A stretch of DNA of 64,000 bases from Hyphomicrobiales bacterium (lineage in GTDB: Bacteria > Pseudomonadota > Alphaproteobacteria > Rhizobiales > Rhizobiaceae). The stretch spans positions 124,001 to 188,000 of the forward strand of contig UCII01000008.1 in assembly GCA_900472485.1 (NCBI GenBank). Reading direction: 5' to 3'. The position numbers and the translations under genes were made by a program. Positions 49,887 to 58,315 of the stretch are shown here, one piece after another. The number at the start of each line of letters is the position of its first letter. The stretch's first letter is position 1. Under the pieces are notes generated by a model that was given only the letters and a program-made list of their open reading frames with translations, searched no databases and was not told where the DNA came from.

Positions 49887-50657
49887 ATGTTGTTCGATCG
49901 CATTCTTGATATGTTTCGGGCCACCAAAGCGCGGCACCGGGCGGTGCTCGCGCCATTTCCGAGAAATCCAAAGCCGTCTGCCCGATCTGAGGCCGCTGGT
50001 GAAATCGTCGCATTCTTTTCGGTTAACTCATTCTATGAGACCGAAGCCGCCCGTATGGTGGCGTCAGCTTGGCGTCTCGGCCTTTCAGTGCATGCTTGGC
50101 CCTTCGTTAGCGTCGGCAGTTGGGTGCGCAATGCGAGCCTGAAGCCCACTTTTCTATTAAAGCAGCGGGAGAAGCGCGCGGGGCCGCTGCTGTATGTTGA
50201 TGTGGATGCCGTATTTCATCGCGATCCATGGCCAGTGCTGGTAGATTTGGATTGCGATATCGCAGTCTATCGGGATCGGGGCCGGCTAGTTTCTGCAACA
50301 ATCCTAATCAACGACACACCCGCCGCGCGACATATCCTAGAGCTGTGGAAGAAGCGCTGTGATGAAAATCCTGATATTTGGGATCAAGTGGTGCTTCAAG
50401 AAATTCTTGATGAGGATAAGGCTTCGGCTAATCCGCGATTTTGCGAGGGTCAGCTACCAGCATCCTTTTGTTGGGTATTCGACCGTATCAACAACGGGAC
50501 ACCTGAAAGAGTTTACATTGAGCAACTTCAAGCGAGCCGAGAGATATCGCGTGCGCAGGCTCGCGGCAAAACGCGGAGAAGCCTTAAACGCCGGCAGGAG
50601 CGCGTCCGGACAATTGAACGTATCCTAGAAGAAAACAGGCAGCGGCTACTTCGGTAG
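49887..50657 (+). CDS. Glycosyltransferase-like (GT-A fold) cargo protein
   Basis: About 256 residues from ATG 49887. It has a nucleotide-sugar transferase layout: VAFFSVNSFYETEAARMVAS, then LLYVDVDAVFHRDPWPVLVD with a DxD-type VDVD motif, and SATILINDTPAARHILELWK. The C-terminus is a basic helix (KTRRSLKRRQERVRTIERIL). It lies beyond the late terminator, so it has its own transcription, typical of lysogenic conversion genes. It might modify surface sugars to block receptors; the acceptor is unknown. Confidence 0.7.
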   Translation: MLFDRILDMFRATKARHRAVLAPFPRNPKPSARSEAAGEIVAFFSVNSFYETEAARMVASAWRLGLSVHAWPFVSVGSWVRNASLKPTFLLKQREKRAGPLLYVDVDAVFHRDPWPVLVDLDCDIAVYRDRGRLVSATILINDTPAARHILELWKKRCDENPDIWDQVVLQEILDEDKASANPRFCEGQLPASFCWVFDRINNGTPERVYIEQLQASREISRAQARGKTRRSLKRRQERVRTIERILEENRQRLLR

Positions 50658-50966
50658 ATTTTCGATCTCATGGCATGCGGCTGGCGCGAGGATAATTTTC
50701 CATTCATGCGCGCCTCCCACGTCATGAGAATATTCGAGATGACAATTGTCGCCTTTCTCCAAGAATACATCAACGATCCACGTTGGCGGCGCAACGCCGG
50801 GCAGATTTTGGCCGTCCAGCCATCCCGCAAGCTCGCCTAGGAATCCGTAGCCTGTCGCGGGTTCCTCATGCGGTCGAAAAAGCGTCCAGAGATAGGCATG
50901 TCGCACCTGATCAACGCGCATCTGCCGCCTCTCGATGTTTGCGCCTTTCCGCTTTCCATTCTTCAT
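50646..50966 (-). CDS. Phage cargo protein, unknown
   Basis: Up to 106 residues from ATG 50966, or 91 from ATG 50921 which has GAGAGG upstream. The middle holds GYGFLGELAGWLDGQNLPGV, and the end holds CHLEYSHDVGGAHEWKIILA. It is the last gene of a leftward operon behind SRAP. Its stop overlaps the end of the glycosyltransferase. No family is recognised. Confidence 0.5.
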   Translation of the reverse strand: MKNGKRKGANIERRQMRVDQVRHAYLWTLFRPHEEPATGYGFLGELAGWLDGQNLPGVAPPTWIVDVFLEKGDNCHLEYSHDVGGAHEWKIILAPAACHEIENLPK

Positions 50967-51117
50967 CGGGAAAATGCTCCCAGCACCAATAGCTATTTTG
51001 CCCTTTCACCGGCTCATAGCCGAGCAAGCCCCAGAGGTCGCACTCGTGATTCTCGCAGTAATGCTCAAAGTAAGTTGGGGGGAATGGATAGGTTGCAGTG
51101 CGCGTTTCGTCGCTCAT
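50911..51117 (-). CDS. Small Cys-rich protein downstream of SRAP
   Basis: A 68-residue protein that overlaps the SRAP stop by four bases. HYCENHECDLWGLLGYEPVK and SYWCWEHFPDEEWKAERRK give three Cys and two His that could bind zinc. Coupled translation with SRAP suggests a joint role, but none is known. Confidence 0.55.
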   Translation of the reverse strand: MSDETRTATYPFPPTYFEHYCENHECDLWGLLGYEPVKGQNSYWCWEHFPDEEWKAERRKHREAADAR

Positions 51118-51842
51118 AGCAATGGCGGCTCCGGATCGTCGGGCATGGGATCGATGATGTCAGGCCGATTGTTCCTCACATTCCCCACGTCCTTGCCGAT
51201 TTTCCACATGGTCATCAGCTCGGCGGGGAATGGGGCCATGAGATCGGCAGGGTCCGGCTCGGGCGACAGCCACCGCTCATAGTCTTCCGGGTGAAGGATG
51301 ACGGGCATGCGGTCATGTATGGTCGCCATCAGCTCGTTGGGGCGACAGGTCACAACAGCAAATGTCCGCTTGTCCAGGCCGCTATCCCGATCCCGGCGAA
51401 GGGACCAGATGCCGGCAAGCACGAAAGGACTGCCGTCCTTCATCGCAATGGCATAGGGTTGCTTGTTCTTTCCGGTGCCGTAGATGTCCTTCCATTCGAA
51501 AAAGCCGTTGATCGGGACGAGACAGCGCTTTGATTTATAGGCCTGTCGGAACATGCCGTTCGTTTGAATACCTTCTGCCTTGGCATTGATCGGCGCGGGC
51601 CTGCCGGGCTGCTCGTCTTTCGCCCATTCGGGCACAAATCCCCATTTCGCCGATGCAAAGATGGGGCCGGTAATATCCGGTTCCCGGAGGATATCCCTTA
51701 TGATGATCGGATAGGACTGTGTTGGTGCGCCGTTATAGTTCGGAAAGCTATTTGACAGCGGTTCGGTGTCGCCGGGGCCGGCGAATGAGAAGTTCAACAG
51801 CAACTCCCGCAATGATGCTTTGATATAAATGCGACCGCACAT
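51114..51842 (-). CDS. SRAP-domain protein (YedK/HMCES-like)
   Basis: A 242-residue SOS-response-associated peptidase family protein. All key residues are present: Cys2 (MCGRIYIKA), Asn86 in PINAKAEG, Glu116 in INGFFEWKD, and His176 in IHDRMPVIL. YedK/HMCES proteins form a covalent link with abasic sites in single-stranded DNA through Cys2 to protect them. A phage copy may protect replicating or incoming phage DNA. It is in a leftward, probably lysogen-expressed operon. Confidence 0.95.
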   Translation of the reverse strand: MCGRIYIKASLRELLLNFSFAGPGDTEPLSNSFPNYNGAPTQSYPIIIRDILREPDITGPIFASAKWGFVPEWAKDEQPGRPAPINAKAEGIQTNGMFRQAYKSKRCLVPINGFFEWKDIYGTGKNKQPYAIAMKDGSPFVLAGIWSLRRDRDSGLDKRTFAVVTCRPNELMATIHDRMPVILHPEDYERWLSPEPDPADLMAPFPAELMTMWKIGKDVGNVRNNRPDIIDPMPDDPEPPLL

Positions 51843-51853
51843 GCTTTCTCTCC

Positions 51854-52582
51854 CTAAGCCTGCTTGCCGTTCAAACGCATGATAGCGTCATAGCATTTTT
51901 CAGCACGGCACGCCGCCTCGCGGGCCGTCCATTCCCAACCCGCCGACCGGCTCTCCCGCTCGGGACACTCGACGGGCACATGCTCAATCAGCCAAAACCA
52001 TTTATCTCGTTGCGCCGTGTAATCGATCTGGAAAACTCGCCCGATACATCTGCCATCCTTATAGCCAACGAAGTCATTTCCACTTCGGTCGGCCCATGTA
52101 TGCCGCCATTTGTATTGAGGCTTTTCGTCGGCTTTGATGGATTCAAAGCTCTTCCATCCGTTCCACTCAACGGGCTTTGGCGGTTCAGGCTTTTTCTCAA
52201 TCTCTGCTATCGTATAGTCCGTAAGCATCATCGCTCGAACCTGATCAGTAATCAGATCAACGACCTCGTCCTTTTCTTCCGTCGAAATGCTCGCCAGATT
52301 GAAGGCGGTTTTTTCATCCACGCCGAGCAAAATCGCCTCGATCTTTCGGGCAATCTCTTCCGTCGTCACAGGCTGATCGCCGTTTGTGATTTGCACAGAC
52401 CGCACAAGCTCCTTTGCCATATCGCTCGCAATGTATGGCACTACTGAAAGCTTGCGGCGCTTTCCCACGGCGTATCCTGCAAAGTCTCGCTTCGTCTGCT
52501 TGCTGGTTCTTCCTATGCAAACAGAGGCAACAAAGCGGAGGGTTTCAAATGCGGGTGTGATGGAGCGAATATCGCGCGGCAT
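51854..52582 (-). CDS. Phage cargo protein upstream of SRAP, unknown
   Basis: A 242-residue protein 11 bases upstream of SRAP. The N-terminal part (about 1-60) is basic (TSKQTKRDFAGYAVGKRRKL). The middle is helical (TTEEIARKIEAILLGVDEKT), and the C-terminal part has KWRHTWADRSGNDFVGYKDG and GWEWTAREAACRAEKCYDAI. The last part resembles small proteins found near restriction or SRAP genes. No function can be named. Confidence 0.5.
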   Translation of the reverse strand: MPRDIRSITPAFETLRFVASVCIGRTSKQTKRDFAGYAVGKRRKLSVVPYIASDMAKELVRSVQITNGDQPVTTEEIARKIEAILLGVDEKTAFNLASISTEEKDEVVDLITDQVRAMMLTDYTIAEIEKKPEPPKPVEWNGWKSFESIKADEKPQYKWRHTWADRSGNDFVGYKDGRCIGRVFQIDYTAQRDKWFWLIEHVPVECPERESRSAGWEWTAREAACRAEKCYDAIMRLNGKQA

Positions 52583-52714
52583 AAAATTTCTCTTTCAATG
52601 TTGATGCCGCCGCCTGAATGTTCCTATTATGTTCCGAGAGAAAATTGAGTCAAGTGCGTTCGGAGGTTCGCGAGAGGACGGAGAGTGCACGACGATCTTG
52701 GGGCCAATTATCGT

Positions 52715-54271
52715 TCACCGATCCTTGCGACGGGCTTTTGCAGCTGCAGCGCGCCTTGCCTTCCTATTGGGGCCAAAGCCAACTGGTTTACGCTTTACGC
52801 GCTTCACTTTCGGGAACTCGCTAGCCCGAAATGGTGTTTCTGTAAGAGGTCCCCAGATCCCGAGCTGCTCACAATGCTCTTTGACCTCAGCGCGATCCTC
52901 GGCGCTCCACTCTTGTTGAGCTAGAATTACATTTTCCTCCGAAGAGCCTTCGCCCTGGTCAGGAGGTTCCATTGCTATCCCAATGACCCGCTTTAAATGA
53001 GAGTACTTTAGCAGCACTGCCCTCGCGTATGTTGTTAGGATGAAAGTTCTATACAGCCTATAGTCGTCATAGCCGCTTGCTTTCATGAAGTCAGTGTACT
53101 TCACTGTGACAATAAAGAAGCCCGTGTCGTCTTTCGGCTTCCCTTTGACTAGGCGGAAAAAAATGTCGCGTTCTTTCCCCTTCTGCAATGCATCCCAAAC
53201 AGCTACACCCAAATTGCGGCGCTGGAATCTATTTTCTAAGGCCATATAGCGAACCGCCTGCTCGCTATGCTCCAAAGAAAACTCGTGGCCGGGCAGTACA
53301 ACTGAAGTGCCTTCTAGCAGAGGGCCTGTGAAAGCTTCGATGAGATTATCCCACACATAGGATATACGATCGGCATCTTGTTTGGCGATATATTGAGGGT
53401 CGGCCTTAAGCTCCAAAAAGCCGCCGTCAATAACAAGCTTGTCGGAATTCGACCATCTGCCGCCATCTGGTGGTGTGAAATCATGGTGCCCGCTTTCGTT
53501 TAATCGGACCGCATAATAGGCCAACAGGTCTTCTTCGCCTGACGCTATTCCGAGCCTTCCGGACCGGATGAACTCGGCTCGTTTGTCCAAATATTCCGTG
53601 AAGTCGGTGACTGTATTTAATTCGCGCATGACGACGTCAAGCGCCACCTCGTCAAACACATGGACGAAGTCGCCTTCCGGGTCGATGTCGCCCACGGCAA
53701 ACGGAATGAATCCCGCACTTGAAGAATTAATGTGCTCTTTGCCTATAAGATGCGGAACGATCATAAAGGTTCCGCTTCCACCCCTATGATAGGAGCGGCA
53801 TGCCGCCGCCGCGCCACGAGCAACGACCACGCGATGTACCCGACGCCGGTCTGAGGGCGGAAAGCCGAGCGGAAATCGCTCCTTGCAGTCCTTATCGAGA
53901 AATATTCTTTCAGGAAACTCACTGATCCAACGTTCCGCGCCCATGAGCTGCGTTGCGGCTGCAAATATCGCACGCTTCGTCCAGCGCGGCCATGCGACCT
54001 TCACATCCGCTTTCGTCCAGTTGATCGTTTTCTCGCTGAAAATTATTACGTGTGGATCGCAAACAACCAGAAGGTCGCACAATTCCTTTCCATCTCCTGA
54101 GCCTCGAAGATGCTGTCCACGGTACGGGCTCGGGTAAGACCAGAGATTCAAGAAGGTCTTGTCAGCTAACCTTGCTAGATATCTTTCTGTGTCCGTAAAG
54201 CCTGTGGAACGGACAATTGGCGCGCCGGCTGGCATGGCTCGATTTGAGGCGTCAAGCGGTTCAAAAGACAA
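52715..54271 (-). CDS. Large cargo protein with N-terminal nuclease-like segment
   Basis: A 518-residue protein. Near the start, GDGKELCDLLVVCDPHVIIF followed by SEKTINW puts Asp66, Glu80 and Lys81 in an arrangement like NERD or PD-(D/E)XK nucleases, though the exact catalytic set is not certain. The middle has an alpha/beta part (VFDEVALDVVMRELNTVTDF). The basic C-terminal tail, GFGPNRKARRAAAAKARRK, resembles tails of SEC-C-type proteins. It lies next to the SieB-like gene at the right prophage end. Defence is inferred. Confidence 0.55.
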   Translation of the reverse strand: MSFEPLDASNRAMPAGAPIVRSTGFTDTERYLARLADKTFLNLWSYPSPYRGQHLRGSGDGKELCDLLVVCDPHVIIFSEKTINWTKADVKVAWPRWTKRAIFAAATQLMGAERWISEFPERIFLDKDCKERFPLGFPPSDRRRVHRVVVARGAAAACRSYHRGGSGTFMIVPHLIGKEHINSSSAGFIPFAVGDIDPEGDFVHVFDEVALDVVMRELNTVTDFTEYLDKRAEFIRSGRLGIASGEEDLLAYYAVRLNESGHHDFTPPDGGRWSNSDKLVIDGGFLELKADPQYIAKQDADRISYVWDNLIEAFTGPLLEGTSVVLPGHEFSLEHSEQAVRYMALENRFQRRNLGVAVWDALQKGKERDIFFRLVKGKPKDDTGFFIVTVKYTDFMKASGYDDYRLYRTFILTTYARAVLLKYSHLKRVIGIAMEPPDQGEGSSEENVILAQQEWSAEDRAEVKEHCEQLGIWGPLTETPFRASEFPKVKRVKRKPVGFGPNRKARRAAAAKARRKDR

Positions 54272-54347
54272 GGTGCGCTCGCTGTAGGGCCCAACTGAAG
54301 GTTTCGCTTATAGGTTACTTCCGCAGCGGAGCCAATTCCGATCACGG

Positions 54348-54851
54348 TCAGTCCAACAAATGAGGGTGCCTAGAAAGATACGATCTCGCCCACGGGTTCA
54401 TAATAAATGGAAAGACTGTAAAGCGGATAGAGATTGTAGAAGATCGTGCAATTATCCGCTTGTGCTCAAGCAAGTTTATGGTGCCGTCATTAATGCTTGC
54501 CGGGACCGTAGTTTGACCGTCGTTTATGAACATGCGCAGTACCTTTTTTTCGTCCTCAAGCAAGTTTTTGAAGACGCCTTTATTCACGTAAACAAAAAAC
54601 CACTCTCCAATCGGCTGCTTAACAAAACTCCCGATTGTCCACGCCAAGTTGCCCACCAGCGCGGCAAACGAAAATAGCAAAAAGAGGCCGATCCAAAGCT
54701 TATAGGTGTGTCTGAGCTCATCAATTCCAATGGTTGCGGCTATGCCGTCTGGAAGGAACAAAATCAGGACGGTCGTAATGAATATAGGCAAAGCAATCTT
54801 GGAGCTGACTTCGCGTGTAAACGAAAAAATACTGATCAACCAATCGGGCAT
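54348..54851 (-). CDS. SieB-like superinfection exclusion protein
   Basis: A 167-residue membrane protein with two close N-terminal spans: ALPIFITTVLILFLPDGIAA and LWIGLFLLFSFAALVGNLAW. The LFLPDxxxxxxGIxEL-like and YKLWIGLxFLLS-type patterns fit the SieB family (super-infection exclusion B). The C-terminal cytoplasmic part is FKNLLEDEKKVLRMFINDGQ and NLLEHKRIIARSS. SieB-type proteins stop other phages from developing. It is the last gene before attR. The match is by remembered pattern. Confidence 0.65.
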   Translation of the reverse strand: MPDWLISIFSFTREVSSKIALPIFITTVLILFLPDGIAATIGIDELRHTYKLWIGLFLLFSFAALVGNLAWTIGSFVKQPIGEWFFVYVNKGVFKNLLEDEKKVLRMFINDGQTTVPASINDGTINLLEHKRIIARSSTISIRFTVFPFIMNPWARSYLSRHPHLLD

Positions 54852-54975
54852 CTGGGCAACCTAAAGAAGAACGGTAGATTCGATGAGAATCGTAATGGAT
54901 GTTTGAGCAAAACGGAAATGGTCAGCTAGCCCATTTTTCTATCGGCAACCCGCTGGAACGAATGTGCAACTTTAG

Positions 54976-54984
54976 TGGCTAACC
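54976..54984 (-). repeat. Inverted GGTTAGCC copy near attR
   Basis: TGGCTAACC is the reverse complement of GGTTAGCCA, the repeat inside attL. It lies 35 bases inside the right core, as expected for an integrase arm site. Confidence 0.45.
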
Positions 54985-55018
54985 GCCGGCCCAAGTAATT
55001 GAAAAATATATTTTTTAT

Positions 55019-55039
55019 GAGGCCCTCCGGGCCCACCAT
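55019..55039 (+). repeat. attR core repeat
   Basis: GAGGCCCTCCGG and the following bases match the left core in 20 of 21 positions, with the last 17 identical. Only the tRNA 3' end is repeated here, so no second tRNA is formed. Confidence 0.9.
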
Positions 55040-55238
55040 TTGCTTCTAACTTGCAAACTACGATGATCTCTCTCCGACGCGACTATCCGAGCGGTGCAAG
55101 ATCGCTTCAACAATCTGGTCCGCAATATCTCCGATTAGTCCGCGTTCGCGTGAAGTCTCCTCCGCTCTCGGTGCGTGCTGCGGTTGCCAATAGAATGCCG
55201 GCTCTGGAGCCGCATCTCTTCTGAAGGCTCGGGTTCTC

Positions 55239-55751
55239 TTACGCTGCGTCAAAGCCTGTGTGAAACGCAACCGCCCCTTTTGGGACTGGTCCTTTGAACA
55301 CGATCCGCTGAAAATATTCGGCCGGTACGTCAGCGTAGCGAAGGGTTTCGTCGCTCGTGAAGTCGAAACGGGAGTAGTAGCGGGGATTGCCCAGAACCAC
55401 GCAGCCGTTGGCGCCGCGCGCTCTCAGTTGGGCCAGTCCGTTTTCAATCAGAGCCTTTCCGATGCCTTTGTTCTGTCGGTCGGGGCGGACGGATACCGGG
55501 CCAAGGCCGAACCACTCTTCAGCTCCGGATTCGATTGTCACGGGCGAGAAGGCTACGTGGCCGATGATCTCATCGTTCTCCACGGCGACGAGGGAAAGGG
55601 TCAGCGCACCGGCCGTTCGCAGCGCATCAATGATGGCTGCCTCGGTGCCCGAACTATAGTTCTTTCCTTCGAAGGCGGCAGAGGTGATTGCATGAATGGC
55701 GTCGATATCTTTGGCTTCTTCTGCGCGAATGTGGGTCAACGATATCACCAT
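55239..55751 (-). CDS. GNAT-family N-acetyltransferase
   Basis: A 170-residue acetyltransferase: IRAEEAKDIDAIHAITSAAF at the start, GLGPVSVRPDRQNKGIGKAL with the acetyl-CoA loop RQNKGIGKAL, and VVLGNPRYYSRFDFTSDETL near the end. The GDP-type FxxV pattern after the Cys (GCVVLGNP) fits the YhbS-like group. The substrate is unknown. The decayed regulator upstream ends one base before its start. Confidence 0.9.
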   Translation of the reverse strand: MVISLTHIRAEEAKDIDAIHAITSAAFEGKNYSSGTEAAIIDALRTAGALTLSLVAVENDEIIGHVAFSPVTIESGAEEWFGLGPVSVRPDRQNKGIGKALIENGLAQLRARGANGCVVLGNPRYYSRFDFTSDETLRYADVPAEYFQRIVFKGPVPKGAVAFHTGFDAA

Positions 55752-57284
55752 TCAAAACTCCGCCTTGTGATACGGGCCGACAGTTTCCGCCATTTCCAGT
55801 GCTTCGACGCTTTCTTCGATAGCTCCCAGGAAGAGCTTGGCAACACTAAGTTCCCAATAGCCGTCCGGCAAGTCGTTGTGAATTGAGACAGCGCGCAGCG
55901 AAATTCTCTGCCGATGTCAGCAATTCGTCATCACCGCGCGCGGTCAGCAGCTATTCCTCCGAATAAGTCCGTCGACAGAACTGAGTGTCGGTGCAAAGTC
56001 GGCACTCTCGCGCAGGGCGGCTTGCGGCTCCTTGCGCGCGCCCTGCATGTTCGGCAGGGTCAAGCGATGGAGATATTGCTGCCCGACAAGATATTGATGG
56101 TAGGCGACGGGGTTGTCTTCGAAATAGGCACGCGCCATCTCATGCCGCTCGACTTCCGCCGCGGCGGCGAGCACGATCTGCCGCGAGATTTCGCGTTTAT
56201 TGCGCGCAAGATCCAGCGTGCCGAAATTGAAGCGCTCCGCCCACAGGATCTCGCTGCCCGGCAGGGAGATGAGTTGTGTGACAAGCGAAAGATCGTCATC
56301 CGGCCCGCTTAATCTGGTTTCCAGGACATAGTTGATGTCATATCGCTCGAAAAGTGCGGCTTGATCCTCGGCTTGGCGGCCGATCTGGACAGCGGAGTAG
56401 GGGGCAATCACTCGCAGGCTGTGCAGGGCGCAAAAGCCGAGCGTGATGTCTTCGATGAGCGAGGAGGCGATCATGGTCGCAGTCCCATCGAGGCTCTCGT
56501 TGCCCGGCGGCAGCAGCGCGAGGCGAGGTATGCGCAAGATGGGCTGCGTAGCAGTATCCTGCTCGGATATGGCGGGCGAATGCGTGGAAGTAACTGGTGT
56601 CGGAGAGCGGGAGGTTGCCGCCCATGGCGAGACGAGATCCTTACGCCGCGCGAATATACGCTTGAGCTGATCGACGCCGCCTTCGGCGTCAAACGCCTTC
56701 AGCAATATACGATGTGTGGCCTCGTCTTGCGGTTCGGCTTCGAAAAGAAGGAGGGCCGCCTCCTTGATAAGCGCGATGTTGCCGGACGCGACTGGAAACG
56801 TCATCGCAGCATCCAGCGCTTCCTTTAACATGGCGAGGTGTCGCCTTCTTTCGCTCTCTCGCCAATCAATGAAAGCTCTGGTCTGGCAGTTGGCTCTTTC
56901 CAGGAATTTTAACTGCGAGCGCTCCATCAAGGTGGCGAGTTGCTCGGCTGAATTGCCGGTCGTGCCGATTTGCGCACGGACAATATCGCTCGTAAACGAG
57001 CCATTTGCGATGTGGATGTCGGTATCATCAAAGGTCAGGAGGTCGACGTTCAAGTCCGATTGCCGGCTCTTGATACGGGAAACGAGCTTGCGAAGGTTTG
57101 TCAGCGAATTCGCCAAGTCACCTTCACCCCAAAGAAATCGCGCCATGCTTGTTCTGCTGACGGATTTGCTGTCACTCGCGAGCAAATAGGCAATAATCAG
57201 AAGCGCCTTTTTCGGAAACGCTATTTGGCGTTCGTCGCTATCCAGAAGAGCGATTTCACCAAAAGTTCTGAGTAAAAATTTCAT
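55752..57284 (-). pseudogene. Decayed winged-helix (BTAD-like) regulator with TPR region
   Basis: The intact first part (about 440 residues from ATG 57284) has a winged helix (QIAFPKKALLIIAYLLASDS, SMARFLWGEGDLANSLTNLR), an adjoining TPR-like part, and RLALLPPGNESLDG followed by the adenylate-cyclase-like periplasmic-type domain. After GARKEPQAALRESADFAPTL the frame breaks. Coding sense continues in other frames as LLTARGDDELLTSAENF and then as DLPDGYWELSVAKLFLGAIE to a stop at 55752. At least two frameshifts and a lost C-terminus are thus visible. The N-terminal domain may still be made. Confidence 0.75.
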
Positions 57285-57984
57285 CGCGCCTTCTATATTG
57301 TTTTAGATATATAATGGCCGTCGTCCTTCGGCGTTCCGGCTGGATAAACGCCAAAACGACAGTGGAGTCGCTTATATATTTCTGATGCAAGGCATGAATA
57401 TTTGCAAATTAACTATTCTCTTGCCTCTATTTTGAAAGTTATTGTTGCATAAAAGCTTGGTTTTGGGTTCCATTTCCATGGAGCGCCGTCAGATCGTTTC
57501 GCATCGGGTTTGCGAGGAAACGCTTCAGCTTGGTTGAATGGTATCTTCCTCGACGAGGCTGGACGATCGGAAAATGGATCGCTGCTGCAAAGCTCGGGGA
57601 TTTGCGGATTTTCACATGCTCGCTCGCGGCAGGACCGTTGAATACAGGTTTCCATTATTTGCCGCCGAGCCGCCTGCCATCGAGATCGCGCGGCATATAC
57701 TTTGGTATAATTGCGGTGCACCATCGCCTGATTGACCGCTCTCGGTGGTTGTGACACTACGGCTATGTCCTCGCAACATCATGCGACGGCCTACGAAACC
57801 AACAGATCAAGAAACCAATGGACAGTTACCCTAGTCGCTGTCCGGTTGTGGCGTCATGCTGCACTCGGACGGTCATCGCAACAACCTGGACCGCTGCCGG
57901 CATTCGCCGGGCGAGCGCCGGTCGGGCCTAGCCTGTCCGGCTCGCCCTTCGGATCTGCTGTTAGGTGGGCCGAAGAGGTGAGCT
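57285..57984. other. Gap with no supported gene
   Basis: About 700 bases between the decayed regulator and the small protein gene. Short frames are open on both strands but lack ribosome binding sites or protein-like sequence. The AT-rich stretch near 57290-57420 may hold the regulator promoter. Confidence 0.6.
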
Positions 57985-58215
57985 ATGAACAACATCGTTC
58001 TTTTCCGCGGACGCAGGTTCGCAACCAAGTTTTCCGCCCCGAACACCTTTGCGGTTTCGGTTGGCAGCCGTCCGGCTGAACGCTCCGTATCGCCACAGCG
58101 TCCGCGCCTGATCGCCGTCTGGCACATCAATTCCTACACCGGAAAGCTTGAGTGCTTCTGGACGACGGAAGGCGAGCTCGTCGTCGATGAGGATGGCAGC
58201 CGTCGCGCGGCTTAA
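57985..58215 (+). CDS. Small conserved rhizobial protein
   Basis: A 76-residue protein (GAGGTGAG upstream) with PRLIAVWHINSYTGKLECFW in the middle and the end DGSRRAA. The RPRLxAVWxxNxxTGxLExxW pattern is familiar from small hypothetical proteins of rhizobia. Function unknown. It lies 100 bases before the ABC permease gene. Confidence 0.65.
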   Translation: MNNIVLFRGRRFATKFSAPNTFAVSVGSRPAERSVSPQRPRLIAVWHINSYTGKLECFWTTEGELVVDEDGSRRAA

Positions 58216-58315
58216 GTGTCCTTTCTTAAACAAGCGCAGCGGTCGGTGGCGTCGCGAATGCAGCGCCATACGACCGCGCCCTGGCCGATAACATCCCGTT
58301 TCAAAGGGTTATTAC

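Larger units (their letters stand above)
11003..55039. mobile_element. Complete-looking myovirus-type prophage integrated in a tRNA gene
   Basis: The element runs from the core repeat in the tRNA 3' end to a second copy at 55019-55039. It carries an integrase, a CI/Cro-like switch, early genes and a candidate origin. These are followed by a full set of head genes (terminase, portal, protease, capsid), a P2-like contractile tail set, endolysin and holin, and several cargo genes. No essential phage gene looks broken. The head genes resemble lambda/Mu-like phages and the tail genes P2-like phages, a mix common in rhizobial prophages. Whether it is inducible cannot be seen from sequence. Confidence 0.95.

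Noticed and set aside
54360..54929. Rightward frames opposite the SieB-like gene
   Set aside because: Antisense of a membrane protein; charged shadow sequence and no ribosome binding site.
11003..55039. Insertion sequences or transposase genes inside the prophage
   Set aside because: I found none; the only transposase-like segment is the helix-turn-helix fused to the small terminase.
57413..57757. Open frames on both strands in the 57285-57984 gap
   Set aside because: Neither has a ribosome binding site, a domain or typical codon use; they overlap each other.
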